64,000 nt of DNA from Aurelia coerulea (Eukaryota; Cnidaria; Scyphozoa; Semaeostomeae; Ulmaridae), in contig CM076949.1 in the NCBI GenBank assembly GCA_039566865.1, positions 7,221,501 through 7,285,500 on the forward strand. Direction: 5' to 3'. The notes under the pieces were generated by a model. The model was not told where the DNA came from. It ran no database searches and saw only the letters and a list, made by a program, of their open reading frames with translations. Below, piece by piece: positions 8,670 through 20,700 of this stretch; position 1 is the first letter of the stretch, and the number at the start of each line of letters is the position of its first letter. The position numbers and the translations under genes are program-made.

Positions 8670-11555
8670 CACAGTCGTCAGTGGCTAGCGCCGTCATTGC
8701 ATTCAGAAATTCAAATTGATGGTTATGATATCTATCGTGATGATAGGAATACCAGCGGTGGAGGTGTGGCGGTCTATGTTAACAAGACTGTCCGTCATTT
8801 TCATAGGTCAGACATCAAAGACCCAAAATTAGAAATAGTTGGGGTTGAGATTACACCTCTGCACGCAAAAAACTTCATAGTCCTTTGTTGGTATAGACCC
8901 CCAACGTCGGATAATGACAAGGAAACATTTGAAGCCCTTACAAACTTGCTTTCAAAACTTGATGCAGAGGGGAAAGAAATTTATCTGATGGGGGATACCA
9001 ATTGTGACTTTAAAAAGCCAAACGAAGGCCCTGCGAGACAGTTAAATTCAATTTACAGCGAGTTCCAGTTTGAGCAGCAAATAAAAGAGCCCACAAGAGT
9101 TGCTAGTGTTGTTAATGAGGATGGATCAACTCGAGTAACAAAAACATTGATCGATCACATAGCAACTAACCGCCCCAGTTATATTTTAAGTGCGGAGGTA
9201 CTAAAAATCGGTATGACCGATCATTACCTTCCATTCATCCAACGAAAGATTAATGCTAAGAGGCTCTTGAATAAACGAACAAAATTTATAGAAACTCGAA
9301 GCTTAGCCAATTATCAAAAGGACCTCTTCTTAAGTGATCTAGCATCAATAGATTGGGACTTAGCTTTTGAAGCTGCCGCTGGTGACCCTAACATCATGGT
9401 ACGCTCTTTTCATGATCTTTTCGGCTCAATTCTTGAGGTGCATGCTCCATTAAAACGTAGGAAAGTTTCGAGTAACAACACCCCCTGGATTTCACCCTTA
9501 ATCAAGAATTTAATGAGAGAGCGTGACCAGGCAAAGAAAAGAGCAGAAAAAGATCATAACGTATGGCCTAGGTATAAGAAACTGAGGAATAAGGTAACAA
9601 GTGAGCTACGAAACAGTGTGCAAGATTACTATCACAATTTAATCGAAGAAAACTCAGGTAATCCAAAAGCGATGTGGAAAACGATAAATAAAGTGTTAAA
9701 CAAATGTAAAACTTCCGCTCCCTTAAATTCAGTCACACTGAACGGTCGAGAGTATGTTCGTCCAGATGAAATAGCTGAAGCCTTCAATGAGCATTTTGTG
9801 ACCATTGGGCCTAAGCTTGCAAGCAAAATTGAGGCACCTACTGATGCCGACCCAATGGCTTACGTGCGAGATGTGGTGAAAGACAAATGTCTCCCGAAAT
9901 TCTTGTTCAAACATGTTGAAGTATCTTATGTCAAGCAAGAGATAAACAAACTGAAGACCTCAAAATCGCCAGGTCCAGATAAAATACCTATTAAAATATT
10001 AAAAGACGCTGTGGAGATTGTAAGCGGGCCTTTGACAACAATCTTTAATAGATCCCTCGACACTGGCATTTTTCCAGACCTTTGGAAACTGGCAAGAGTG
10101 GCACCAATCCATAAGGCAGGTCAAAAATCAGAGCTAACAAATTACAGACCAATCTCTGTCGTTTCGATACTGTCAAGATTGCTGGAAAAGGTGGCCCATG
10201 ATCAACTCTTTTCTCATATGAAAGATTGTGGTCTTCTTTCAGACAACCAATTCGCATTCCGTAAATTACATAACACGCAAACATCGATACTGAACATAAC
10301 AGAGACTTGGTTCAGGAACATCAATGAGCAAAAAACGAATGTAAGCGTATTTTTAGATCTAAAAAAAGCCTTTGATACTGTCGACCATGATGTTCTGTTA
10401 TCGAAGTTATCAGCCTATGGAGTCACTGATCTTGCACACGGTTGGTTCACTTCATACCTTGCCGGGAGAGAGCAGTATTGTTATGTAGAAGGTAAATCGT
10501 CAAACAAGCGTTTAGTACAGTGTGGAATACCACAGGGGTCGTGTTTGGGTCCCTTACTTTTCATCATTTATATGAATGATTTTGAAAAATGTTTGAAAAA
10601 ATCTAAACCAAATATGTACGCGGATGACACGAGCATTTCTTATGCCTCCATGGAGATCAACGAGCTCTTTAATGACATAAAGGGCGAACTTGATCTTGTA
10701 TCATCCTGGATGAGGCAAAACAAACTTAGCCTAAATGCTGAAAAAAGCGAATTTATGTTGATAGGGCATCCAAAACAATTGAACAGAGCCAAAGATTTCC
10801 CTGACCTCGAAGTAGAAGATCAAAAATTATGCAGAGTTCAAAAAACAAAATATCTAGGTGTCATAATAGACGAAAGCATGAATTGGGAAGAACAACTCAA
10901 AACCGTAAAGCGAAAGATAAAAAACGGTTTAGGGGCGATGTTTAAACTCAAAAACATCCTTTCCCAGAAACAATTGGCAACTGTTTATCGAGCATTAATT
11001 GAAAGCCATCTGAGATATTGCAGTGTCATTTGGGGATGTCTGTCAAACACAAAACTGGAATCCCTACAGAGGTTGCAAAACAGGGCACGCAGACTAATCG
11101 AATGCGCAAGGCACAAAGATGGCTGGGTATGTGATTGGCTCGATGTACGCAATCTAATAAAATATGACAGGCTAATTACTACATACAAAATTAACAATGG
11201 ACTCTGCCCAGAGAACCTCAAAAATAAATTCACTCCTAGGTCGAATATTTCGAGATATAACACAAGAAAAATTGATGATTTCGAAATTCCTCGGCTTCGT
11301 CTTGAATACTGCAAAAAGTCTTTTGGATACCAGGGAGCAAGTACCTGGAACGAGATCCCGAAGCATATACGAGACTCTGCAACATTGGGCTCCTTTAAAG
11401 TAAGATTAAGGGAGTTCCTGAGGTAGAGCGACGCAAACACAACCCCTTGGAAGAGCAGCTTTATTTTTTTTTTGTTTAGATTAATATTCATATTTACTTT
11501 GAAGTGCTGATAGGGTATTGTGTCTAAATAAGAATAAAATGAAAAAATGAAAAAT
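8670..11555 (+). mobile_element. 5'-truncated LINE with intact ORF2
   Basis: The non-LTR retrotransposon begins inside the endonuclease domain and runs through the reverse transcriptase to a short 3' UTR ending in an A-rich repeat (AAAATGAAAAAATGAAAAATG) near 11530-11560. The loss of the 5' end is typical of target-primed reverse transcription. It lies between the two eight-Cys genes in the same orientation. Confidence 0.85.
8697..11426 (+). CDS. LINE ORF2: endonuclease (partial) plus reverse transcriptase
   Basis: This uninterrupted 909-codon frame encodes an AP-type endonuclease lacking its N-terminus (GGGVAVYV, MGDTNCDF, LIDHIATN, TDHYLPF) followed by a reverse transcriptase. The RT shows KSPGPDKIP, NYRPISVV, FLDLKKAFDTVDH, GIPQGSCLGPLLF, the catalytic MYADDTS and KYLGVIID, then the usual C-terminal QNRARRLI and WNEIP segments. 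The family looks like the CR1/L2/Jockey group; I cannot be more precise. No in-frame ATG lies near the 5' end, so the boundary at 8697 is where similarity begins and not a true start. The open frame implies recent insertion. Confidence 0.9.
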   Translation: MHSEIQIDGYDIYRDDRNTSGGGVAVYVNKTVRHFHRSDIKDPKLEIVGVEITPLHAKNFIVLCWYRPPTSDNDKETFEALTNLLSKLDAEGKEIYLMGDTNCDFKKPNEGPARQLNSIYSEFQFEQQIKEPTRVASVVNEDGSTRVTKTLIDHIATNRPSYILSAEVLKIGMTDHYLPFIQRKINAKRLLNKRTKFIETRSLANYQKDLFLSDLASIDWDLAFEAAAGDPNIMVRSFHDLFGSILEVHAPLKRRKVSSNNTPWISPLIKNLMRERDQAKKRAEKDHNVWPRYKKLRNKVTSELRNSVQDYYHNLIEENSGNPKAMWKTINKVLNKCKTSAPLNSVTLNGREYVRPDEIAEAFNEHFVTIGPKLASKIEAPTDADPMAYVRDVVKDKCLPKFLFKHVEVSYVKQEINKLKTSKSPGPDKIPIKILKDAVEIVSGPLTTIFNRSLDTGIFPDLWKLARVAPIHKAGQKSELTNYRPISVVSILSRLLEKVAHDQLFSHMKDCGLLSDNQFAFRKLHNTQTSILNITETWFRNINEQKTNVSVFLDLKKAFDTVDHDVLLSKLSAYGVTDLAHGWFTSYLAGREQYCYVEGKSSNKRLVQCGIPQGSCLGPLLFIIYMNDFEKCLKKSKPNMYADDTSISYASMEINELFNDIKGELDLVSSWMRQNKLSLNAEKSEFMLIGHPKQLNRAKDFPDLEVEDQKLCRVQKTKYLGVIIDESMNWEEQLKTVKRKIKNGLGAMFKLKNILSQKQLATVYRALIESHLRYCSVIWGCLSNTKLESLQRLQNRARRLIECARHKDGWVCDWLDVRNLIKYDRLITTYKINNGLCPENLKNKFTPRSNISRYNTRKIDDFEIPRLRLEYCKKSFGYQGASTWNEIPKHIRDSATLGSFKVRLREFLR

Positions 11556-11589
11556 GAAACAGACTATTGTATAATAGCAGTTCTTTCAT

Positions 11590-11755
11590 TCAAGACAATA
11601 TTCGGCGCTACTTGCGATTCTATTTTTAGGAAACCGGCTGGAAATTCCTAATTTATATGGTCTTCAAAGCGCATTAACCGACATAAGTTAAAGAAAACAA
11701 ATTTTCATCTAGCAAAGATTACTTCAAGTCCACATTGGCTGCAGACAGATTAACA
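11590..11755 (+). promoter_or_regulatory. 5' flank / 5' UTR of copy 2
   Basis: Similar to 110-293, with conserved words leading up to ATGAAGAAG-GTAAGT. It starts just beyond the LINE tail, so the LINE sits immediately upstream of this putative promoter. Confidence 0.45.
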
Positions 11756-14700
11756 ATGAAGAAGGTAAGTAAATTTATTTGTTAAATCGGATCAAACAGA
11801 GGAGCCAGACGAAACATACACTTGTGGTACGACTAAATTTGATACTTTTGCTCATCATAAAAAGCTGACCTTTTGGCCAATTTAATATATTCCTATGGGC
11901 ATAGAGGAGCATTTTCAAGGGTATGAAATTTGAACCTTGGTACTTTAATTTAAACAAGAAAGTTAAGCGCTTGCTTCGCTCGCACTTCGACGTTCCTAGC
12001 TCCTGCAGAGAGCTTTTTAACTATATTTGATAATCCACCTTGAATGTATAGTAACAGGCTCTATGGGAGAAGGACACCTCATAATTAATGAGTGCAGTTG
12101 AGGATAGAATGCCAAAATCTCTTGTCATGCAACTATAAAAATGCTGCAGCACAAAGTTTTGTGCAGTTTCTATTGTTAACTGTAAAAGATATCCACTTTT
12201 AAAAGTTGCTAACCTGTTTGTTTAATGTAAATCTAAATTGGAAAGGTAACCCATTCCCATGTAAGTAGTAAGAATTCCCATGTGAATAATGTCAACTCAA
12301 CATCTTATGGAAATGTCAAACTGAATTTGTCTCTGTCTCTGCTCTCTGGACTTTGAAATGAAATTTAAAATGATTATCGTCGCAATCTTGGTTCTTCGAT
12401 TTTTGGTGAAATTACGGTTTCCTGCCAACACTTCAATTTCTGTTAAATAGTAAGACTGTTAGGTGAAAGCACTCTTGAGCAGCCTGATTATAATACCACC
12501 CCCTTTTTTGTGAAATCAATTTTATGCTGATAAGTTCATTCACAAAGCAGAAATATTTTCTTGCTATTGCACATCTGATCTGATTGTGATTCAAACTACC
12601 TATCAGCATATGAACATCAACAATAACAATACCGGACCTGCGCACATTGGTAACAATTTTGATCCACGGGAGTTTGACGCTTTTGCCAGTATGATATCTT
12701 TTTGTATACATTTCTACCTAGCATCCTAAGGTAGTTTGAGAACGCTGAGAAGCTAAGCTTATCGAAGCAGCGTTCTGGTCCTTCCTCTCGATGTGACCAC
12801 ACCTCGTGATTCATTTAGCCTGGAATTGCAGAGAGTTGGCGACTCTCCTCACATTTTGTAGCAGGTTCGGCCGAGCGGGGACTCGAACTACCAACCTTAA
12901 GATTGGTAGTCAAGCGTGCTACCACTGAGCCCAAAGGGGGGGGTTACATAACATGTTCAAGGTACGGGTATGTGCCGCCCATATGGGTGGGTTTTTGAGC
13001 CCAAAATTCTCTAAACAAGGGTTCTTTTTCCGCAGATTTTTCATAAACATGGGTGGGCCTTTACTGAAATTCGCAGAAGTAGTAGATGGGTTCTTTCCGC
13101 AAAAATTCATCATAAAAGTGGATACCAAGGCAAGTTTCGGTAAGTAGAAAAGGGTAGCTTTCTGAAAAACGGGCGGCAGTCCACCGTCCATGGACAAGTC
13201 ATGTACCCCCCCCCCCCCCGGCCACTGAGCCATCCCCGTCGATGATATTTCGAAAATGGACAATCACCCCGGGTAATGTCTGTGCAGTACAGTGGGGGCT
13301 GTTCAGTACAGTGGAGGCTGTTCAGTACAGTGGAGGGCTGACATCAGTACTGTGGCGGGCTAGCATCAGTACAGTGGAGGTTATTAAGTACAGTGGAGGG
13401 CTTACATCAGTACAATGGAGGGCTAGCATTGAGTACAGGGGAGTGTGTTCAGTACGGTGGAGGGCTAACATGAGTACAGTGGAGGGCTGGCATGATGAGT
13501 GTGGGGGGCTAGCATCAGTACAGTGGAGGCTGTTGAGTACAGTGGAGGGCTAACATGAGTACAGTGGAGGGCTAGCATGATTAGTGTGGGGGTACAACAT
13601 TGAGTACAGTGGAGGCTATTCAGTACAGTGGGGGGCTTACATCAGTACAGTGGAGGCTCTGCAGTACGGTGGAGGGCTCACATCAGTACAGTATAGGGCT
13701 AGCATGATCAGTGTGGGGGGCTAGCATCAGTACAGTGGAGGCTGTTGAGTACGGTGGAGGGCTAACATGAGTACAGTGGAGGGCTAGCATGATTAGTGTG
13801 GGGGTACAACATTGAGTACAGTGGAGGCTATTCAGTACAGTGGGGGGCTTACATCAGTACAGTGGAGGCTCTGCAGTACGGTGGAGGGCTCACATCAGTA
13901 CAGTATAGGGCTAGCATGATCAGTGTGGGGGGCTAGCATCAGTACAGTGGAGGCTGTTGAGTACGGTGGAGGGCTAACATGAGTACAGTGGAGGGCTAGC
14001 ATGATTAGTGTGGGGGTACAACATTGAGTACAGTGGAGGCTATTCAGTACAGTGGGGGGCTTACATCAGTACAGTGGAGGCTCTGCAGTACGGTGGAGGG
14101 CTCACATCAGTACAGTGGAGGGCTAGCATGATGAGTGTGGGGGGCTAGCATCAGTACAGTGGAGGCTGTTGAGTACGGTGGAGGGCTAACATGAGTACAG
14201 TGGAGGCTCTGCAGTACGGTGGAGGGCTTACATCAGTACAGTGGAGGGCTAGCATGATGATTGTGGGGGGCTAGCATCAGTACAGTGGAGGCTGTTGAGT
14301 ACGGTAGAGGGCTAACATGAGTACAGTGGAGGGCTAGCATGATTAGTGTGGGGGTACAACATTGAGTACAGTGGAGGCTATTCAGTACAGTGAGGGGCTT
14401 ACATCAGTACAATGGAGGCTGTGCAGTACGGTGGGGGCTAAGTTTATATGTTGTTATGATGCTTTTTGACCACTATTATGATTGATCACGACTGAAGTTC
14501 TTGGACTTGGATTCCACTAATAATTTGAAGTTGGAGCTTCGTTAGATATGTGGATGCAAAATTTAAATCGTTTTTATTGAAAGCATCCTCGAAGTAAACG
14601 AGTAGTCCGGCCAGTTCCTTTGACAGGTATCTTGAAACTTTCAAAGTTTCTATCGATCGAGCCTGTGAAACAAGTTTTCGTGATGCAAATGACGATAGCT

Positions 14701-17700
14701 ATTTAGAATTTTGGAAAACTAGTGAAAATAGAGATGCCAGATGTCGACGCTGTCTATTTCCTTTCAACTATTCTGGTTTTCACGACCTAGAATTCGATCT
14801 TGAAGATGTTGACGAGTTAACAGGAGATGATTTTGCTAATATTGAGATTGTTATGGAACTCGTAAGATTTCATTTCATTTTCATTTTAAATTCTTTATAC
14901 ACGGTGGCCCCATCAGCCAAGAATGGCTGCTTTTTAGGGGGCCGTAGGAAACTCGTAAGAAACTCAGAGTACTCAAAATCTGACAATTTTAGAAACCTTT
15001 CAGTACGGATTCAAATTCTTAAAAAAATATTTGTAATGTATTCGAACTTTGCCCGCATTAACGATACTTTTATTACTCGTGAATAAACAGGGCTGGCTGG
15101 CTCTTTACATACTTCAAAAGGTGTAAGATAATTAATGATACACCATAGATTAAAACACCTTCAACAAAAATCGCTTTAAATCTGTCTTCTGTCCTAAACT
15201 CAAACGTCTCATTGATTCTCCCAGAAGATTCCTCAGATTGGATCTGCCTTCACAACTATTAGTATGTTTTCAAATAGCCCCCCACACTCATCATGCTAGC
15301 CCTCCACTGTACTGATGTAAGCCCTCCACTGTACTCAACAGCCTCCACTGTACTGATGCTAGCCCCCCACATTCATCATGCTAGCCCTCCATTGTACTGA
15401 TGTAAGCCCTCCACCGTACTGCAGAGCCTTCACTGTACAGATGTAAGCCCCCCACTGTACTGAATAGCCTCCACTGTACTCAACAGCCTCCACTGTACTG
15501 ATGCTAGCCCCCCACACTCATCATGCTAGCCCTACACTGTACTGATGTAAGCCCTCCACCGTACTGCAGAGCCTCCACTGTACTGATGTAAACCCCCCAC
15601 TGTACTGAACAGCCTCCACTGTACTCAATGTTGTACCACCATACTAATCATGCTAGCCCTCCACTGTACTCATGTTAGCCCTCCACCGCACTCAACAGCC
15701 TCCACTGTACTGATGCTAGCCCCCACACTCATCATGCTAGCCCTCCACTGTACTGATGTAAGCCCTCCGACGTACTGCAGAGCCTCCACTGTACTTATGT
15801 AAGCCCCCCGCTGTACTGAATACCCTCCACTGTACTCAATGTTGTACCTCCACATTAGTCATGCTAGCCCTCCACTGTACTCATGTTAGCCCTCCACCGT
15901 ACTCAACAGCCTCCACTGTACTGATGCTAGCCCCCCACACTGATCATGCTAGCCCTCCACTGTACTGATGTGAGCCCTCCACCGTACTGCAGAGCCTCCA
16001 CTGTACTGATGTAAGCCCCCCACTGTACTGAATAGCCTCCACTGTACTCAATGTTGTACCCCCACACTAGTCATGCTAGCCCTCCACTGTACTCATGTTA
16101 GCCCTCCACTGTACTCAACAGCCTCCACTGTACTGATGCTAGCCCCCCCACACTCATCATGCTAGCCCTCCACTGTACTGATGTAAGCCCTCCACCGTAC
16201 TGCAGAGCCTCCACTGTACTGATGTAAGCCCCCCACTGTACTGAACAGCCTCCACTGTACTCAATGTTGTACCCCCACACTAATCATGCTAGCCCTCCAC
16301 TGTACTCATGTTAGCCCTCCACCGTACTCAACAGCCTCCACTGTACTGATGCTAGCCCCCCACACTCATCATGCTAGCCCTCCACTGTACTGATGTAAGC
16401 CCTCCGACGTACTGCAGAGCCTCCACTTTACTGATGTAAGCCCCCCGCTGTACTGAATAGCCTCCACTGTACTCAATGTTGTACCCCCACACTAGTCATG
16501 CTAGCCCTCCACTGTACTCATGTTAGCCCTCCACTGTACTCAACAGCCTCCACTGTACTGATGCTAGCCCCCCAAACTCATCAAGCCAGCTCTCCACTGT
16601 ACTCATGTTAGCTCTCCACCGTACTGAACACACTCCACTGTACTCAATGCTAGCCCTCCACTGTACTGATGTAAGCCCTCCACTGTACTGAACAACCTCC
16701 ACTGTACTGATGCTAGCCCGCCACAGTATTGATGTTAGCCCTCCACTGTGCTCAACAGCCTCCACTGTACTGAACAGCCCCACTGTACTGCACAGACATT
16801 ACCCGGGGTGACAATATGTTCGAGCCACTGTGTACATTTCACTAATTTAGTTTCGTTTTTTTTCATTTTCATTTTAAATTATTTATACGCAATATCCCTT
16901 CAGCATAATAAAACTACAAAAAACATACAATGCAACTAATCAATATATTTATATAAACAAAAAGAAAAACAGTACTTTGTATGGAAAAAGTAGGCCCTTT
17001 TCTCTTTTAGCCCCACCATTGAAAATTCCTTAAAATAGGCTTTGATCAAAATCTCGCCTATATTTTGGGATCAGTTCCCCCCGGGGGGGGGGTTACATAA
17101 CATGTGCAGGGTACAGAGATATGCCGCCCATATAACATTCACAACAGTAGTTTAAAATGAGCAGTTTCCCGCCAAACTCCATCATAAAAGTGGTTACCAA
17201 GGCAAGTTTCGGTAATTAGAAGAGGGTAGCTTTCTGAAAACAGAGTAGCAGACCCCCCTCCATCTACAGGTCATGTATCAGTTTCTAGTGCAGAAATTCT
17301 AACAGCGCAACGCACACCCCCATATAACTTTATATGAAATCCCTCCTGGGGATCACAGATTCGACGGCGTCGCTGCCCAACACAATCACTGTATGTAAGC
17401 AAGGGCGCCGGAGCCACGGGGCAGCGGGGGCAGCTGCCCCTGTTGCCCTAGTGGTACGGGGGCAATGCGGGGCCAGCAAAGTGCCCTTTCCAAAAAATCT
17501 ATTTCAGATAACTATTGATTAATCGCGTCTGTTAGACGTTTCTCGTCCGCGGTCACAATAATAGAACGATTCCTTCTGCTCTCAAGATCACAGTACGTTC
17601 GAAGGACAGTGGCGTCGCCACGGGGTGGTCTGGGGTGGACATGTCGACCACAGTTTTCACGGAGGTCCATGTTATGATTTCTCGAAACTCGAAATCAGTT

Positions 17701-20700
17701 AAAAAGATTGGGGAGGGTAGATTTTGATTCACTTGAAACTTTTGTGATAATTGGCCTTTCTCTTGAATTCTGAATTCTTTTATTGAAGATTTCGAGAAAG
17801 GCCTTAAGTTTCAATTTCTAACCATATCTTTTCCTTCCTCGTAAATAAATATATGATGCACTTCTCTGTTTCGATTTTTGTTGCCAAAAATGCCCGCTGA
17901 TGTAAAAAGTACTGCTGGAGATGGTTGCTTTTCAAGAAATATCGAAACAGATCAAAATGATAAAAAGGGCATTCCCATGTTCTCCGAGTGTCTGAAGGGC
18001 GTTTCCCACGTTTTCTGATGGTCTGAAGGGCGTGGTAAGGAGAATTTGTTCTGGGGGCCTAGCCCCCACACCCCGTTATGACTTTCCACCCCAGCTTTTT
18101 GGGCTGGCGACGCCCGTGTCGAAATACATGTTGAGCACAATATTCTAAAAGACGATTCCCGATTATTTTCAACGGCAAACTTTGACACCCCCAGCCAAGG
18201 TGCCCTTTCTGCGATTCCTGCCCCCGCCGCATGATATGGAGCCTCCGGCGCCTCTGACACTTTTGGGGACAGTCTTCCTTTTCCATCAGTTTGTCACGAA
18301 AACATATTTCTATTACCTCCTGCCTGATCAAAATCCAAAGTCTTACCTGTAATTTGTAAACAGGATCTTTTTTCTCCGACAAAATCACACAGAAACCAGA
18401 AACCAGAATCTCACATTTTCCTTGGCAACGTGTCGTGTCTGAAAGACTCTCCTCCGATCAATAATGTTCTTTGTCAAACAATGATAGCCGACATTTCCGA
18501 GAGAGCATTCTATTTACGTTTGGCAGGTATAACGGTTATTGTTAGATTCCTTACCTCTTGAGATTTGTACATATCGTATGAATGAAAGAAATGTGTGAAC
18601 AAATGAAGCAGATTAGATCAATTGCACATTGTGTTTGCGTGGCGAAACAAAAGCTAAGACAAAGAAATAGGTGTGATTAGACCCTAACCATGGGACCACA
18701 GACCACACCGTTTGCAGGTCGTAAGAACAAGGACAGATTTTGCAACACAAAGCATCAGTTGCTTTAATTGACCCCTCAATTCAAATGGATTAGCAATTGC
18801 AGACAAAGGCAATTCTCTCAATCAGTAATTCAACACAAACAAAGCCGCAAATGTTGCCCCGAGACCAGTGGGGCAAGCTCTTGCCTTGTGCATGCAAAAG
18901 GTGGTTTTAACCCTATTTTAACCGAATAGGTAAAAAAAAAGTGTTTTTTTCGTTTACCTTTTGTTTGGGGGGGCGCTTTTTTTTTGCTTTACCCCCCCCC
19001 TGTTTTTCTCCACAAGGATAACAGCTATGACAATGAGACTTGCACTGTGTCATAATTTAACTAAGGAGAATCTAATACTAGCATCAATCAATCAATAGTC
19101 ACGTGATTGGTTGCTACGGCAACCAAAAACAATGCAAATTTTGAAAAATCGAGCTATTTGCAGAAAAGGGACCCATAAATAGTAAATAGCATTGATAAAA
19201 TTGGCAAAAAACCATCCAAATACCTGCTTGACACCATTGATTTGTAGCTTTTATATGATTTCATACGGATATTTGCTGAATTTCTAATAAATTAACTAAC
19301 TAAATAATGAAAATTTGATTCAATGCAAAATTGTTAGCACAATAAATATGATTTAAAACCATTAATTTCGCATATTATTGGTGAAATCAAGTACCTTCAT
19401 CAATATTTGAGGTAATTACATCACTTTTGCATGAAAAAATACTCATTCATTAGGAATATGACGTCATAAAGATGGATGACGTCATAGAAATAATAAACTG
19501 CTGAAGAAAGGAAGAATTTTGATTTGTCCCATGAAATAAATATTTTGGGTATTATGTCAGCAAATATGAATAAATTATATATCAAATGAAAGTACTCATC
19601 GAGACAAATCGAATGGTCTATATATTGTTGAGATTTAGTAACAAAGAAAGAAATTAGAACCGTTTTAAAGAATTTCTTTGTGACCACTCTCCAAATATGG
19701 GCATGTGGTGGTCACGTGATCAAACAATAGGTATTGAAATTTCAATTTTCTGATTGCCAACTAAATTCTAGGAAAAGTCAAGGAGTTTCATCATTGTAAG
19801 TAGCATCGTTTGGGAGCTATTAACAAAAAAAATCCGATATGGGGGGGGCGTAATTCAAAAAAACGCCGCCCCCCCCCCGGTAAAATAGGGTTAAGAGAAG
19901 TTACGTGCTTATAACGAAAGAAGAAGGGTAAATCTAAAGCTATGTCTGGCGGATTTTGTTTATTTGATTCAGGAGCCGAGTAGAAGGCATTGCAACTCTC
20001 GCACATTTAGGGCTTAAATGAAATGATTACCACACAGCTTTTGAATCAAGTAAGCAAAATCCACCCGACAGATCTTTAGATTTACCCTTCTTCCTTCACT
20101 ATAAGCACATTACTTCTCTTAAAAGCCCTGCTGGTTTCGGGGCAACTTTCGCAGCTTTGTTCGTTTTGAATTACAGGTTGGGAGAATTTCCTTTGTCTGC
20201 AGTGGCTAATCACTATGAGTTGAGGTGTCAGTCAAAAGCAGCTGATGGTATTGTATTACAAAACCTGCCCTTGTTGGTCGTAAGCCCAACCTGATGCAAT
20301 GCTCAATGAAAATAAACAGAATGAGGCGCAACGGGAACATAACCGCCTAATGTGATATACATTGAGCCTCTCGTCAACAATGACGATTTTCTCCAGTCTC
20401 ACTCGAAATAGCCAGCGGTGTACACGTATTTCTTCATAAGAAACCGCAAGAAACCACCCATGAAATACCCAGCTTGTCGCCCCAAGCCTCGTTATCAGTA
20501 GAACGTGTCTTATTGGCTGTTCTGAAATTCTGATATCTGATTGGCGCGACAAAAAAGGTGCTACGAACGGCCTATCCTGGCCATTTGGGACTATATGTCA
20601 TGAGTCCCAGTTAAGGCAATAACAATTCAACTCAATTATAAAACATGTTGTTGTTGTTGCGATAACTTGGATTTATATTAAGTTTAGGATTTGCTGTGCA

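Larger units (their letters stand above)
13263..16812. mobile_element. Foldback element with inverted VNTR arms
   Basis: Outer ends CACCCCGGGTAATGTCTGTG (13267 onward) and the inverse CACAGACATTACCCGGGGTG (to about 16810) enclose two long arms in opposite orientation and a core of about 850 bp. Each arm is a VNTR of a ~22-28 bp unit around CAGTACAGTGGAGGGCT, arranged in higher-order blocks. The overall plan (terminal inverted repeats, internally repetitive inverted arms, short core) resembles Foldback-type DNA transposons. No transposase is recognised. Confidence 0.65.

Noticed and set aside
12862..12935. A genuine tRNA gene on the minus strand
   Set aside because: A and B boxes are present, but the anticodon arm is irregular and the sequence continues into a tail shared with another locus, so SINE is the better call.
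13285..14440. CRISPR-like repeat-spacer pattern
   Set aside because: Eukaryotic context, spacers are themselves repeated in higher-order blocks, and no cas-like genes are present.
13242..16783. Repeat proteins rich in ST/VE/GG within the VNTR arms
   Set aside because: Open frames result from the minisatellite unit and appear in several phases; no conserved start or end.
17400..18256. Outer transposon bounded by GGCGCCGGAG and its inverse
   Set aside because: The ends pair, but the flanks show no target duplication, so boundaries are not secure; only the inner element is annotated.
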